This document shows, piece after piece, positions 42,070 through 52,471 of a stretch of DNA of 64,000 nt. Numbering within the stretch: the stretch's first letter is position 1; each line of letters starts with the position of its first letter. The translations under genes and the position numbers were made by a program. The notes beneath the pieces were generated by a model, which saw only the letters and a list, made by a program, of their open reading frames with translations, had not been told where the DNA came from and made no database searches. Source of the DNA: Sordariomycetes sp. S80-01Y (taxonomy: Eukaryota; Ascomycota; Sordariomycetes); assembly GCA_037042185.1 (NCBI GenBank), contig JAXQJY010000030.1:744001-808000 (forward strand). The letters are read 5' to 3'.

Positions 42070-42962
42070 AATTGAGGGGAAAGCTTTGCGTGCGAGACTG
42101 CATTCAGTCGAGGCTCCTTATGCCGCCTGTCGTGTCCATGCCTGTGACCTGGATGCCCCGATCGAGAAGTATGGCATTCACGATGGATTCAGATGCTGCC
42201 AAGTATTGGAAACAGAAATTGATTCAAGGCCCTTCAATTCGAAGAAAAAGAGAATGGATGAGCGACGCATCCTTCAACGACCAGGCCTTGGTTGCTCGTT
42301 AGCCAGGGCGATGTCGGAGCGCGGAGGAGAGATCCGAATGGTGTCCTCAACAGCCAACCACTGATGGGCGTCAGGATGAAGATCGCATCACCGAAGCCGA
42401 GCAGACCACATCGTCTTTTTCAAAGAACTTGAGGCTTTTCGCGATGATTCAAAGGCCGGCAACTATTCAATTATGTCTCGGCTAAAAGCGTCGGCCGTGA
42501 AACGCGAGGCCCCGACTTGAACGTTGCCCGCAACGGTTGATGCCTTGTAGCCTCATTCCGTCACAGGCCCTGATTGGCCGAGAACTCGGACGGGCGCCAA
42601 CGCAGCAGGGCAGCCACCAACGGCTGCTCCTTAGTAGAGCTTCTGCAGGAGACCACTGGCAGAGACGCACCTCACAGGCCACGACTGCACGAGAACCCTC
42701 CACATCACCAACCGCGACGACTCTGGAGGACAGTCTCGTCGAGTTCGCGAGCATCACCAGCGCACCGCTTGACGACACGTCCACCTCCACCTCCACCATC
42801 TGACGCGCCCGACCACGACCGGCACCCGCACCGCAGGGCTCGTAGCGCTATCGAGGTCGACCTCCTTGTCGGCTGGGCACCACAGCTCCCCCTTTCCCTT
42901 CGACGTCCGAACCTCCATGAGCTCACCCAATTGATCTTCTTCTTCTCGCCAGGCGCGCCGCA
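42070..42962. other. Divergent promoter of the MCT gene and striatin gene
   Basis: 893 bp. The right part is rich in CCACCT repeats and pyrimidines, typical for a fungal 5' UTR. No separate gene recognised. Confidence 0.45.
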
Positions 42963-45469
42963 ATGGGCCCGAATGCTGGCAACGGCATGGGAGCCATGGA
43001 CAGCATGGGCGCGCAGATGCAGGGCCACGGCCAAGGCCAGCCGCCTGCCACCGAGTACACTCTCCAGGGTGTTATGCGCTTCTTGCAGACCGAGTGGCAT
43101 CGACACGAACGCGACCGGAATGCCTGGGAGATCGAAAAGCAGGAGATGAGGGGCAGGATAGCCAACCTCGAGGGTCAGGCTCGGAGGGCCGATGCCACCC
43201 AGAAGGCTCTTCGGAAATACGTGTCCATCCTCGAGCGCAAGGTCAAGGACCAGGCTAGCCAGCTCAAGGGCGATGCGGTAGAAGATCCAGCAAAGGACGA
43301 CCGCGCATCCAAGATTCAGGAAAAGCTAAAGTGTAAGTGCTCGCGTGCCGCACCCAAGACGCAGCTGACAGCCGCAGCCTCTTCCGAAAAATATACAGCC
43401 CCTGGCGTCGACGGCATCGAACTTGACAAGGCCCCCGAAGACGAAGGCCAGCGACATGACCTCAAGACTTTCCTCGACCAGTGCCAATCCGAATTCATGT
43501 ATCTCATGGTCACGCCTGCGAACCCCCAGCCGCCGCGCGATTCGCCGCCGTTGCCCCTGATGGAGGACCTACGCGAGGTCGACTTTGGGATGCCCGGTGC
43601 TCAAGCCATGGAGCGCCAGTTCCCGGTGCAGCGACCTCAACAAAACCACATGATGGAGAACGAGCCAAGGCAGCCCCCGAACCATGCGCCGCCGCCTCCT
43701 CAAAACTACATGCCCAAGTCTGAGCTCCAGCCGCAGCCCATGGTGCGCTCTGGCAACGAGCCCCTGCTGTATCAGAACAACGACTGGCAAAACCCTGTAT
43801 CCGTGACGACCCGACCGATTGACGAGCCGATGCCCGATCAGCAACAGGCTGCTGAGCAACTGGGTGGCATGAATGACGAGAACAAGAAGCAATCGAACGA
43901 CCCCGAAGGCTGGGACTTCCCCGAGGGAACTTTCCCGGAGCCCGGCTCAAATCAGCCACCATCGAACCGCCCCGATACAGACGTGTTTCCGAACGCAGAG
44001 AATCTGCCCAAGTCCCCTAACAGGATACCCGGACAGCATAGAAGGAAGAGTTCGATGTCGAGGAGGCGGAGCGCCGAACAAGAACTGGCGGCTAGCGGTC
44101 AAAAGACTGAAGCGGGCAACTTTAAGCTCAGATTCGGACTCAGGGGTCACCTCAACGCTGTGCGCACCGTCATTTTCTCCGGCGGCGGCAGTCCAGGTGA
44201 GCCAGAGATCTGCACCGCCGGTGACGACGGCATGATCAAGCGCTTCCATATTCCTCGGTTGGACGGACACAGCTCGCAGAATGCTCCCTCGGATCTGGAT
44301 GTGACTGCGAACTTCACCCACAGAGGTCACGCTGGCGCGGTGCTTAGCCTAACATCCTGGACGCCGGCTCCGAACTTTTCGACCGGGGGTCGTGCTCAAG
44401 GAGATGGGTGGATATTCTCGGGTGGTCAAGACGCAACGATTCGGGTCTGGGAGCGCGGCAGAGTAGACCCCAAAGCCACTCTGGAAGGACACACTGATGC
44501 TATCTGGGCTTTATGTGTTCTGCCCGCCAATCTGGGCGCTGTATTCGGCACGTCAAGTCCTCACGGCAGCTCCGACCGCATCCTATTAGTCTCGGGCAGC
44601 GCAGACGGTTCGGTACGTCTGTGGTCGGTCAGCGCGCCTCCGCAGCTCAGCTCGCCTCAGCCCGGAGCAAATAGGAGTGTTTCTGGCCGAGGCGGACGAG
44701 TACGAGGTAACTCCATGAGCTCAGGCAGCGGATTCTCCAACACACCCCAGCCCACGGTTGCGTCTAACTCGCCATTCAACCACACGCTGGTGCATAACAT
44801 TTCCCGATCAGACGGCTCGAAGGCCAGCCCAACCTCGATCACGCCTTTGGCGCCCTCTGGCGAGAACTTCATTGTATCATACTCAGATGCCGCCATCATC
44901 GTATACGACACGCGGACGGGCGAACAGATCGGCTACATGGATAGCATGGAAACATACGACGGATCCATCAAGACGAGCGTCAATGCTGTTGTCGCTACAA
45001 CCGTCGGCCTAGAGCAAGCTCACCAGCACAACAACATGAGTGAGGAGGATAGCTCTTCCGGCCCGACAGGCGGCGGTCGATCAATGGCAGGGTCTGGAGT
45101 CGAGGGCAACATTATCTCGGGCCATGAAGATCGCTTTGTCCGATTCTTCGACGCAAACTCCGGTAGGTCGTCCTCTTCCGCGAATTCTCATCCCTTGCTA
45201 ACAAGACAGGCCAATGTACATACAACATGCTAGCCCATCCCGACGCCATCTCCTCCCTTTCGCTGTCCCCCGACGGCCAAGAACTTGTGTCCGCCGGCCA
45301 TGACGCCTCCCTTCGCTTCTGGAGTCTCGAGAAGCGCTCCTGCACGCAGGAGATTACTGCTCATCGCGTCATGCGCGGTGAGGGTGTTTGCTCGATCGTA
45401 TGGAGTCAGGATGGAAAGTGGGTTGTCAGCGGCGGTGGAGACGGTGTAGTCAAAGTTTTCGCGCGGTAG
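42963..45469 (+). CDS. pro11: Striatin homolog PRO11/FSR1, STRIPAK scaffold
   Basis: 797-aa B''' regulatory subunit/scaffold of the STRIPAK phosphatase-kinase complex, needed in filamentous fungi for fruiting-body development, hyphal fusion and virulence. Exons are 42963-43332, 43399-45162 and 45210-45469 (introns 66 and 47 nt; total 2394 nt). The N terminus holds [21 protein letters not shown], the caveolin-binding and start of the coiled coil that contacts PP2A and MOB3/phocein, continuing to [13 protein letters not shown] long disordered Pro/Gln-rich centre includes the basic [13 protein letters not shown]40 repeats fill the C-terminal half: [73 protein letters not shown], and the last exon [11 protein letters not shown]. 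The first intron keeps the reading frame and has no stop, so retention would add 22 residues. Confidence 0.92.
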
Positions 45470-46273
45470 TCCACGCCACGAGACGACAGCTCGGAGGGTG
45501 TAGGCAACTCTGGGCTTGGAACATAGATATGCGGGATTGGGCAATTTTTGGCTTTCGTGTAGATGCTAGGGGGGTTTGTGTAACGTAATCAGCGTCGCAT
45601 GGCATGGCAGCGTTGTAAGAAGTATGAGCGTTGAAAGAACATTTTTCATCTGTCAGTCTGTGCACAACGGAAGAGTATCTGCCCCCGCAGGCTGCAGTCT
45701 CAGGGAACATACGGGTGGCTGGCCAGGGAGAGTTGCTGGCTGAATGGTACCGGGCAACAGTATTCGGGGACAATCGCTGGGTTTATCTAGTGGTCCGCCA
45801 CGCGCTGTGAGACTTGCTGGAATCGGTGAGGGGGATGACATATAACACTGATCTTGGGACGAAGCACCTTTATTCGCCTGTAGCTAAGATACCGTCCTTG
45901 CGTTAGCGAGAATATGATCTTCCTCCGAGCAGTGTCGACGACAACTGTTCAGTGGAGTTACGAACGAATCAGACGTAAGGTGAAGCATACGCCTTGCTCA
46001 ACCAGTATCAGCTGCAAGACGGCCTTCAACCCGTTGAGAAGTCAACGGCACAAATTCTGATACTTTAAAACGATCTTTAACATCAGGAAACACAGTTGCT
46101 GTATACTCACCGGAATGAAGTCTGTTCAAGATCTTGCAATGCCCAAAAGTCTGATCGGTTATAGGGTAGTGACTCCCAGCAAGCGAGAAAAGATTTTCTC
46201 AGGTGGGGTATCTATACCAATTTAGCTGATCAACTTCCAACAATCCCTCACTACAGCGGCCCCAGGTCGCACA
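45470..46273. other. Gene-free stretch upstream of the tRNA
   Basis: About 800 bp with the striatin 3' region and the tRNA 5' flank. Nothing else recognised. Confidence 0.5.
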
Positions 46274-46345
46274 TCTTCCGTAGTATAGTGGTCAGTATGC
46301 GAGCTTGTCACGCTCGAGACCCGGGTTCAATTCCCGGCGGGAGAG
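46274..46345 (+). tRNA. tRNA-Asp (GTC)
   Basis: Complete cloverleaf without intron. Acceptor stem TCTTCCG pairs with CGGGAGA (one G-T pair), the anticodon stem CGAGC/GCTCG encloses loop TTGTCAC with anticodon GTC, and the T stem CCGGG/CCCGG encloses TTCAATT. The discriminator base is G, as expected for tRNA-Asp. The internal B box GGTTCAATTCC is close to consensus. Confidence 0.95.
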
Positions 46346-46703
46346 ATCCGCCAACAGTCTAAGCTGTTCATTTTTTTGCACTTCTACCCTCTACCAGAGG
46401 ACTTCCCTGGGCAACAGGTTCCATCACGGATGGTGGAGATGTATACTTTTTTTCCCTTTCTTTTTGTTGGTCTGCAGTGACTGCGACCGCGTGTTGTTGC
46501 TGCACTTAGCGGACGGTGTCTATGTCCCTCGCGACGGCTCTCTTTATACGTGAGAAGCATCTCAGCTGCATGTACCCTCTGGCAAGGTTTCACGGAGGGA
46601 TTCACGTCTGTCCGAGCTCGCTGCAGATAGTATAGATATCGTCATTGTCAAACACCCATCCCTAACGCCAGCTATATGCATCAAACATGTATTTGGCCCC
46701 ATA
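46346..46703. other. Spacer between tRNA-Asp and mre11
   Basis: 358 bp with the Pol III terminator and the mre11 3' region. A second T-rich run lies near 46447. No gene seen. Confidence 0.5.
46371..46377 (+). terminator. RNA polymerase III terminator of tRNA-Asp
   Basis: Run of seven T residues, 25 nt downstream of the tRNA 3' end, the usual Pol III stop signal. Confidence 0.7.
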
Positions 46704-48984
46704 TCATCTCCTTCTTGTCCTTGTCGCCACAGGCGCCGGCTCAAAAGCGTCGTCCTCATCACTAATCTCATCATCACTAATTTCGACTGCTTGAGCCTTC
46801 TGGCCTCTTTGCGTGGCGGCTCTTCCACTTCTCGTCTGCGTGGCTGGCGCCTGGCTCTGCGAGAAATTCAACTTTGTCTGCTTCCCCTTGGCAGCCGGTT
46901 TAGCAGCGGGCGGCTTTCGCGCTGGTCGCTTAGGCGGAGGAGCCTCTTCTTCCGACATCATCACCACATCCTCCTCTTCTTCCTCCTCTTCGCTGGGTGC
47001 GGCGGCTTTGGCACGGCCGCGCGCGGGAGCTTTCTTCGCAGGCGCCGCTTTCTTTGCGGGTGCCTTCTTCGCTGGTGCGGCGCGCCCGGCGCGTTTAGTG
47101 GACTTTGCGGGCGCTTCTTCATCTGACATTTGGACATCTTGCTCCTGATGGGAGGACTTCCCGCGAGATCGCTGACTAGGCTGAGTCGTGGGGGCCATGC
47201 TGCTGTGGCTGGGTGGGACGTCTTCGTATGTCCATGCATCTGGCGCGTCTTCCCATGAACCGTCAAAATCTGAGTCCCAGTGATCTGGCTTTGGTTTGAG
47301 AACTCTCTTGCGTTCCGGCATGTACGATCGACTTTTCACGCCGCTGGCAATTTGTTGCTCGATGCGGGTGCGATAGATGTCCATCGCGCTGTTCAGGTCT
47401 TCGTCGTCCGATTCTAGGCCAAGTAGTTGCTGAACCTGGCCCGTCAGATGCTCTGAGACGAAGAGCTCCATGGCGTGCTTGTCGTCCTTCGAAACAAATT
47501 GATTAACCGCGTCGCCGAAGGGGCCTTGCGGGAGAACCTTGAGGGATTGCGCGGAGAGGAAGTCCGAGACAATGGACTCGACTTTGACCATATCGCCCGC
47601 ATCAGCCATCGTCTCTAGTGCATCGGCGGGGTCGGCCGCATTGGTCTTCCGTTGGGATGTCTTTTTGCGATAGAAATAGACGACATCGTTCGTGTTGGCG
47701 ACTTTGCCTACGAAGCGATTCGAGAAGCGCTGCGGATTTTCGCATTCGAACACGCCGCCTTCTGGGGCTGTATATTCGACCTTCAGACGGATCAGAGGTA
47801 ACGGCCGCTCCTCGAGTGCTTCTTCGTCAGTCTGGATCTCTTCCCAGTCTTTGTTGGCTTCCTCAATCATCTCATCAACCACCTCCATTAATCGGCGGGT
47901 AATCTCTTGCCGATTGTCCTTCTTCTTGTCCAGCCCCCTGAATCGTTTATCCTGCGCAAGGATGAGCTCCCTGGTGACGAATGGACGCACAGTCTTCAGG
48001 GGAATCTTGTCGACCTTGAAATCCCGCCCAGTCACCGTGACGATGGCAACATGTTTCCGTACTGCCTCGCCTGGCACCAGCGATGTAGCGACGGACGAGC
48101 CAGGCTGCATCACATGAAATCCAGTCTCCGGATTCCTCGAGGGATCGATCAAGCATTCGTGCTCATGACCCCAGACCACCAGGTCCATCCAGTCAGGGAG
48201 CACATTCTCCGGTAGATACGACGTTGCTGTGTGTGCATGGTGATTCTGATGTACTGCCAGCAGGTTGAACCATTCCCCCATCTGCATCCCCGGCCGGAAC
48301 CATTTGACCTTATGATCTCTGAATGTACGGAACATGCGCTCATCACGCACATTGCTCAGCCCGAATAACGCCAGCTTCGTGGAACCCTTCTGTAGCAATA
48401 TTGGTTTCGCTTCAATATTGTCCGCCTCGGCTACCCGTCCAAAGTAATTCAGCAAGCCGCTCGCCTGAAGAAGGTCGAGCGAACAGAAGTTCCCTTCACC
48501 CGACGGATCATCGTGGTTGCCGTGAATCGAGAACACGGGGATGGAGACGTTGATGTCCGGGTCTTCGTAGTTGACGTGCGTGAAGGCGCCTTCGAAGACG
48601 GATGCCGCATCGGAGAGGAATTCGAGAGGACAGGGTTTATCGCCGAGGCAGTTCTTACGGAGGGAGCGCATGACCTGGTAGAGGGACTTGCGGGAGGGTT
48701 TGTTGTCGTGGAAGAGGTCGCCACCAAGAAGGACCATGTCGACCTAGTCTGTTAGTCGGCGAGGCATAGGCTGAACCGGAAGAGGGGACGTGCATCTTCT
48801 TCGCGGGCGATGTTCATGCATTCATCGAAGGTCTGCCAACTGTCGTCTTTGCGGATGGGGTCTCGTTCCTCGAAGCCGACGTGGTTGTCTGTTGCCACTA
48901 GGATGCGGATCGCATTCGCCTCTGGCGACGTTAGCAGATGCAGAATCGTGGGAGGAATGCGTGCATACCGTCGACATCCGCCAT
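46704..48984 (-). CDS. mre11: MRE11 nuclease of the MRN double-strand break complex
   Basis: 727-aa manganese-dependent 3'-5' exonuclease/endonuclease acting with Rad50 and Nbs1 in break repair, meiosis and telomere upkeep. Exons on the complement are 48984-48969 (16 nt), 48921-48794 and 48743-46704; total 2184 nt. Phosphoesterase motifs are complete: ILVATDNHVG, VLLGGDLFHDNKPSR, SIHGNHDDP, VHQNHHAH and VVWGHEHECLID. Next come the capping domain (PLPLIRLKVEYT, NPQRFSNRFVGKVAN) and a charged C terminus with PAKK repeats (APAKKAPAKKAAPAKKAPARGR), an acidic run and SRGRA-type basic motifs. The second intron starts with GC instead of GT (GAT|GCACGT ... CTAG). It is the only way to join AREED to VDMVLLGG, which is conserved. 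Spacing to the divergent gene at 49216 is 231 bp. Confidence 0.94.
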
Positions 48985-49215
48985 CTTCGTAAAGCTGGGC
49001 GAACGAGCAACACATCAAAATTTGGCCGCGCGCAGGGGAGATTCGGAAAAGGTGAGACGCGCGGGGTTCGAGGCGAACGCGGTGCACTGACGCGCTTGGA
49101 TGCGTGATCACGTGTGTCCTTGATTGAATTCACCCTTGAATAACGTCACTCACTTGACTTTTCCACAAGTTTGACGTCTACTGACAAAGATCATCCTCGA
49201 CCATGCGCCTTGCCC
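48985..49215. promoter_or_regulatory. Bidirectional promoter of mre11 and the OB-fold gene
   Basis: Only 231 bp separate the two divergent start codons, so both genes must share this regulatory region. It contains palindromic-like TGACGTCT near 49172 (CRE/ATF-type core TGACGT) and TGATCACGTG near 49107. Function inferred. Confidence 0.5.
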
Positions 49216-50337
49216 ATGTCGAAGAACAATGATGATCTCACCATCGCCGACGTGAGGCTGGCCCCAAACCAAGCTCCCTTCACCCTTGTCCCTGTTGTCG
49301 CCGACATTCTCCGCACCCGCTACTGTACACCCGGGTCGGTCTTCTTAGTCGAAAACATTGATGTAGACTCAGTCTCAAAATCAGGACGGTGGCGGGCGAT
49401 ACAGCTTCTTCTCGGGGATGGCGAGCTCTGTGTTCAGGCCTTGCTCAACGGCCCGCTGCATCGGTTTGTCGAGACAGGAGAGCTTTCGGTGGGATCATAT
49501 GTTCGCATCGATAAGAGCAGCCTCAATATCACACAAGTCGAGAAAGATGGGACGCAGGAGAGCATGGTGTACATGACGTTGGAAGACCTGGTCACAATCG
49601 GCTGGAACGATCCGTACAGGCTGCTGTGGGAAGCTGAGAGGGGCGAGGCGCTCGAGGAACTGGCTGCAGAAGCAGACCTTGACTTCGAGGCTATGGAGCT
49701 TGAGTACAGCGAGAAAGAGGTTGAGAAGGCCCAAGCAGCGGATTCACGGCCGGATGGCAAGGCAGTCGAAGCTGAGGAGGCCGACGAGGAGGAAGAGGAG
49801 GCCTTCGAAGATGCCTTTGACAGATTCGAAGCTCTCACTTTCCCCTCAAAGACGAAGCGCACGCAGGAAAAGGCGGAATCTTCAAAGTCCCAGCCCGTGG
49901 CCCTGCCCAAAGACTGGCACGATCTCCAGACCCCGCTGAGGCTCACGACCCTACGCTCAGTTCCCAGACTGCCCTACGCTCAGAACTGGTCCTGCAACGT
50001 TCTGGCCATCGTAGTGTCCCTCTCACCAGTTGAGTCGTCCTACCTGCCACCTTATCGTCAGCGCACGGCCCGGCTGGCCGACCCTTCGACGGAAAAGCAG
50101 ATCCACCTCACCGTATTCCTCGAGCCGGAGAACTTTGAGCCCCAGATCGGCAGCGCAGTGCTCCTTGTTGGCGTCAAGAACCACAGGTTTGATGGGGGGA
50201 GCCTCAAGAAGTACGCGAGTGACGCGGAGAAGACCACCGGCCCGAATTGGTGGTTCGAAAACCCGTGGCACTTGGGGTGGTGTGATGTCGAGGGAATCAA
50301 GAAATGGTGGAATCAACATGAAGCTGCCTCCCCATAG
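49216..50337 (+). CDS. Conserved fungal protein with two probable OB-folds
   Basis: 373-aa intronless protein without a recognised name. The first in-frame ATG is at 49216; the longer frame upstream begins with TTG. Residues about 15-135 have the strand pattern of an OB-fold: PFTLVPVVADILRTRY, GRWRAIQLLLGDGELCVQALL, GSYVRIDKSSLNITQV. A strongly acidic middle (EADEEEEEAFEDAFDRFEAL) follows. Residues about 265-350 look like a second OB-fold: WSCNVLAIVVSLSPVES, QIHLTVFLEP, GSAVLLVGVKNHRFDGGSLKKY, ending with the Trp-rich WWFENPWHLGWCDVEGIKKWW. This layout resembles single-strand nucleic-acid-binding proteins, and the acidic linker may act as a contact site. The head-to-head arrangement with mre11 hints at a genome-maintenance role, which is inference only. 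Confidence 0.7.
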   Translation: MSKNNDDLTIADVRLAPNQAPFTLVPVVADILRTRYCTPGSVFLVENIDVDSVSKSGRWRAIQLLLGDGELCVQALLNGPLHRFVETGELSVGSYVRIDKSSLNITQVEKDGTQESMVYMTLEDLVTIGWNDPYRLLWEAERGEALEELAAEADLDFEAMELEYSEKEVEKAQAADSRPDGKAVEAEEADEEEEEAFEDAFDRFEALTFPSKTKRTQEKAESSKSQPVALPKDWHDLQTPLRLTTLRSVPRLPYAQNWSCNVLAIVVSLSPVESSYLPPYRQRTARLADPSTEKQIHLTVFLEPENFEPQIGSAVLLVGVKNHRFDGGSLKKYASDAEKTTGPNWWFENPWHLGWCDVEGIKKWWNQHEAASP

Positions 50338-51104
50338 TAAGCGAGGCGGGAATTTGACAGGATTTCCCTTAATAAGACGAAGCAGCGGCCGTCGATATCT
50401 ACGCAAGCTCATTTGCAACTCACATACTTTCCAAGTACGATGAGGGATGTTGAGGCTGCTCCTTCACTTTCCTCTCGCCCGGCTTCCACTATCCTACGTA
50501 TTTTGAATGAATATAGTCTTTAGGATCTCCTTAAAACCTCCCAGCTCTTGTATATTCTCGTTCCACCTTGTTGGCCATCGTACGTAGGTTCACAACCCCG
50601 TTCACAAAGTCCTAAGTCACTGTAGCCTACTAACAATGATCAAGTTGAAAATAGATCGTCAAAAATGATAAAGCATTCAGAATGAGATCCATGAACGAGT
50701 CCCAAATCCAAGCCGTGCTGTGGTGAACTCGCCGTTGGGGCGTGAGCCTGCACGGCCAGCCTCGGCTCCCATGTCCCGTCCTTGAGCTTCACCTCACCTC
50801 ACCTCCTTTCCTCTACCTAACTTTCCACGCACCGCCTCCGTCTCATCTGGCTTCAAGGTTTCTCCCCGCCCTCGAATCACCCTCAAACCCTGTTGACGAA
50901 GGTCACGACCACGTTCGAAACGACCTAGAGAGCTGTGCCAATTCTCTCCTCGTTTCTACTAGCGCCTCGGCCAAATCTGAGTCACACGGTCGGCTTCATC
51001 GTCTAACCCTCCCTCATATATCTACACGAGTATTTTTACCGCTCTTGAGATAACCGCTACTGGAAGCCAACTCGCCACTGTTCTTTATCACGGTTACAGC
51101 CATC
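50338..51104. other. Gene-free stretch, promoter of the SDR gene
   Basis: 767 bp with a pyrimidine-rich CACCTCACCTCACCTCC tract near 50790 typical for a fungal promoter/5' UTR. No gene recognised. Confidence 0.45.
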
Positions 51105-52127
51105 ATGGAAGCACCACCCACGCCACCGCCCTTCGACGTGCTCGTCACCGGCTCGTCTGGCCACCTGGGAACAGCCCTCATGCTCGCCCTGCCGACTCTC
51201 AACCTCAAGCCATTGGGTATAGATATCATCCCGTCTGAGACAACACACCACGTTGGCTCCATCAGCGACCGCGGCTTCGTGTCCTCGGTGATCGCCTCGA
51301 ACCCCAGCATCACGCACATCGTCCACGCTGCGACCCTACACAAACCTCACGTTGAGAGTCACTCCCAGCAAGACTTTATTGACACAAACATCACCGGCAC
51401 CTTGGTACTTCTGGAGGCGGCGGCTAGCTTGCCGAAGCTGAAGAGCTTCGTCTTCATCAGCACGACCTCAGCCTTTGGCAGCGTCCTGAGCCCCGCGCCC
51501 GGAAACCCAGCGGCCTGGATCGACGAGACGGTCACGCCCAGCCCCAAGAACATATACGGGGTCACAAAATGCGCCGCAGAGGACATGTGCTTCCTCGCGC
51601 ACAAGCAAAAGGGGCTGCCGCTCATCATACTCCGCACGAGCCGTTTCTTCCCTGAGGAGGATGACGACGAGGACAGACGGAACTCCATGGGCGACGAGAA
51701 CCTCAAGGTCCTGGAGCTGACGTACCGCCGCTGCGACATCGCCGACATCGCCACGGCTGTGCACTGCGCCATGAACCGCGCAGCATCTATCGGATTCGGG
51801 CGGTACATCATCTCGGCGCCCACGTCGTTCCCACGGGACGAGGCCACGCTGAAGATGCTTAACCTGCGTCCCCGCGATGCCTTCGCCCAGGTGTGCCCCC
51901 AAAGCCTGGAGGTGCTTGACGAGAAGGGCTGGAAGTTTCTTGCCAGAATTGACAGGGTGTACGATTCGAGGAAGGCGATCAGGGAACTTGGCTGGGAGCC
52001 CGAGTACACGTTTGAGAAGACGATCGACAGGGTGGCCAAGGGTGAGGAGTGGAGGAGCCAGCTTGCGCTGAGGGTCGGGAAGAAGGGATATCATGCGGTG
52101 ACTACGGGGGTTTATACCAAGCGTTGA
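51105..52127 (+). CDS. NAD-dependent epimerase/dehydratase-like extended SDR
   Basis: 340-aa intronless oxidoreductase of the extended short-chain dehydrogenase family, acting on nucleotide sugars or related substrates. The Rossmann start VLVTGSSGHLGTAL holds the GxxGxxG cofactor motif. Then come a short DI segment (GIDIIPSE), HIVHAATLHKPHV, the NITGTLVLLEAA helix, the active-site serine in FISTTSAFG and the YxxxK pair in IYGVTKCAAE, followed by LIILRTSRFFPEEDDDE. The C-terminal part (RRCDIADIATAVHCAM, ELGWEPEYTFEKTIDRV) matches the substrate domain of epimerases. No signal peptide. The substrate is not evident; UDP-sugar epimerases and uncharacterised fungal paralogs are both possible. Confidence 0.85.
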   Translation: MEAPPTPPPFDVLVTGSSGHLGTALMLALPTLNLKPLGIDIIPSETTHHVGSISDRGFVSSVIASNPSITHIVHAATLHKPHVESHSQQDFIDTNITGTLVLLEAAASLPKLKSFVFISTTSAFGSVLSPAPGNPAAWIDETVTPSPKNIYGVTKCAAEDMCFLAHKQKGLPLIILRTSRFFPEEDDDEDRRNSMGDENLKVLELTYRRCDIADIATAVHCAMNRAASIGFGRYIISAPTSFPRDEATLKMLNLRPRDAFAQVCPQSLEVLDEKGWKFLARIDRVYDSRKAIRELGWEPEYTFEKTIDRVAKGEEWRSQLALRVGKKGYHAVTTGVYTKR

Positions 52128-52471
52128 GGAGATCGCCATGCGCGCAAAAAGCGTGTGCGGAGATTTCGCTGAGGACTTCTCCCTTACCGGAAACCGCGCC
52201 TCGGGGACGGTTGAGATTCTCCCTCAGATATCTGTACGAACGGTGTGTGAAATGCTTGCTTTTCTCTTTGCGGATTTATTAGACAATACAATGAAGAGTT
52301 GCGAAAACCTCATGCCTTTTTCTCCTGGTGCTATGCCATGCCGTGCCCCTTTTTACTTTTGTTGAACCTTTTCTCTGTGCTCCTCGTGATTCGTTAACGA
52401 TGCCGTCCTGGGTAGTAACGAGATGAAAACAGACAAAACTCGGCCATGGTGTGTGGCCTCTCTTACATGCG
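52128..52471. other. Spacer between convergent SDR and nucleotidase genes
   Basis: 344 bp holding the 3' ends of two convergent genes. Nothing else seen. Confidence 0.5.

Noticed and set aside
46791-47148. Plus-strand frames rich in Ala/Gly/Ser
   Set aside because: Antisense of the low-complexity MRE11 tail.
51359-52139. Two overlapping minus-strand frames of over 220 codons
   Set aside because: Antisense to the SDR gene, which has intact cofactor and active-site motifs.
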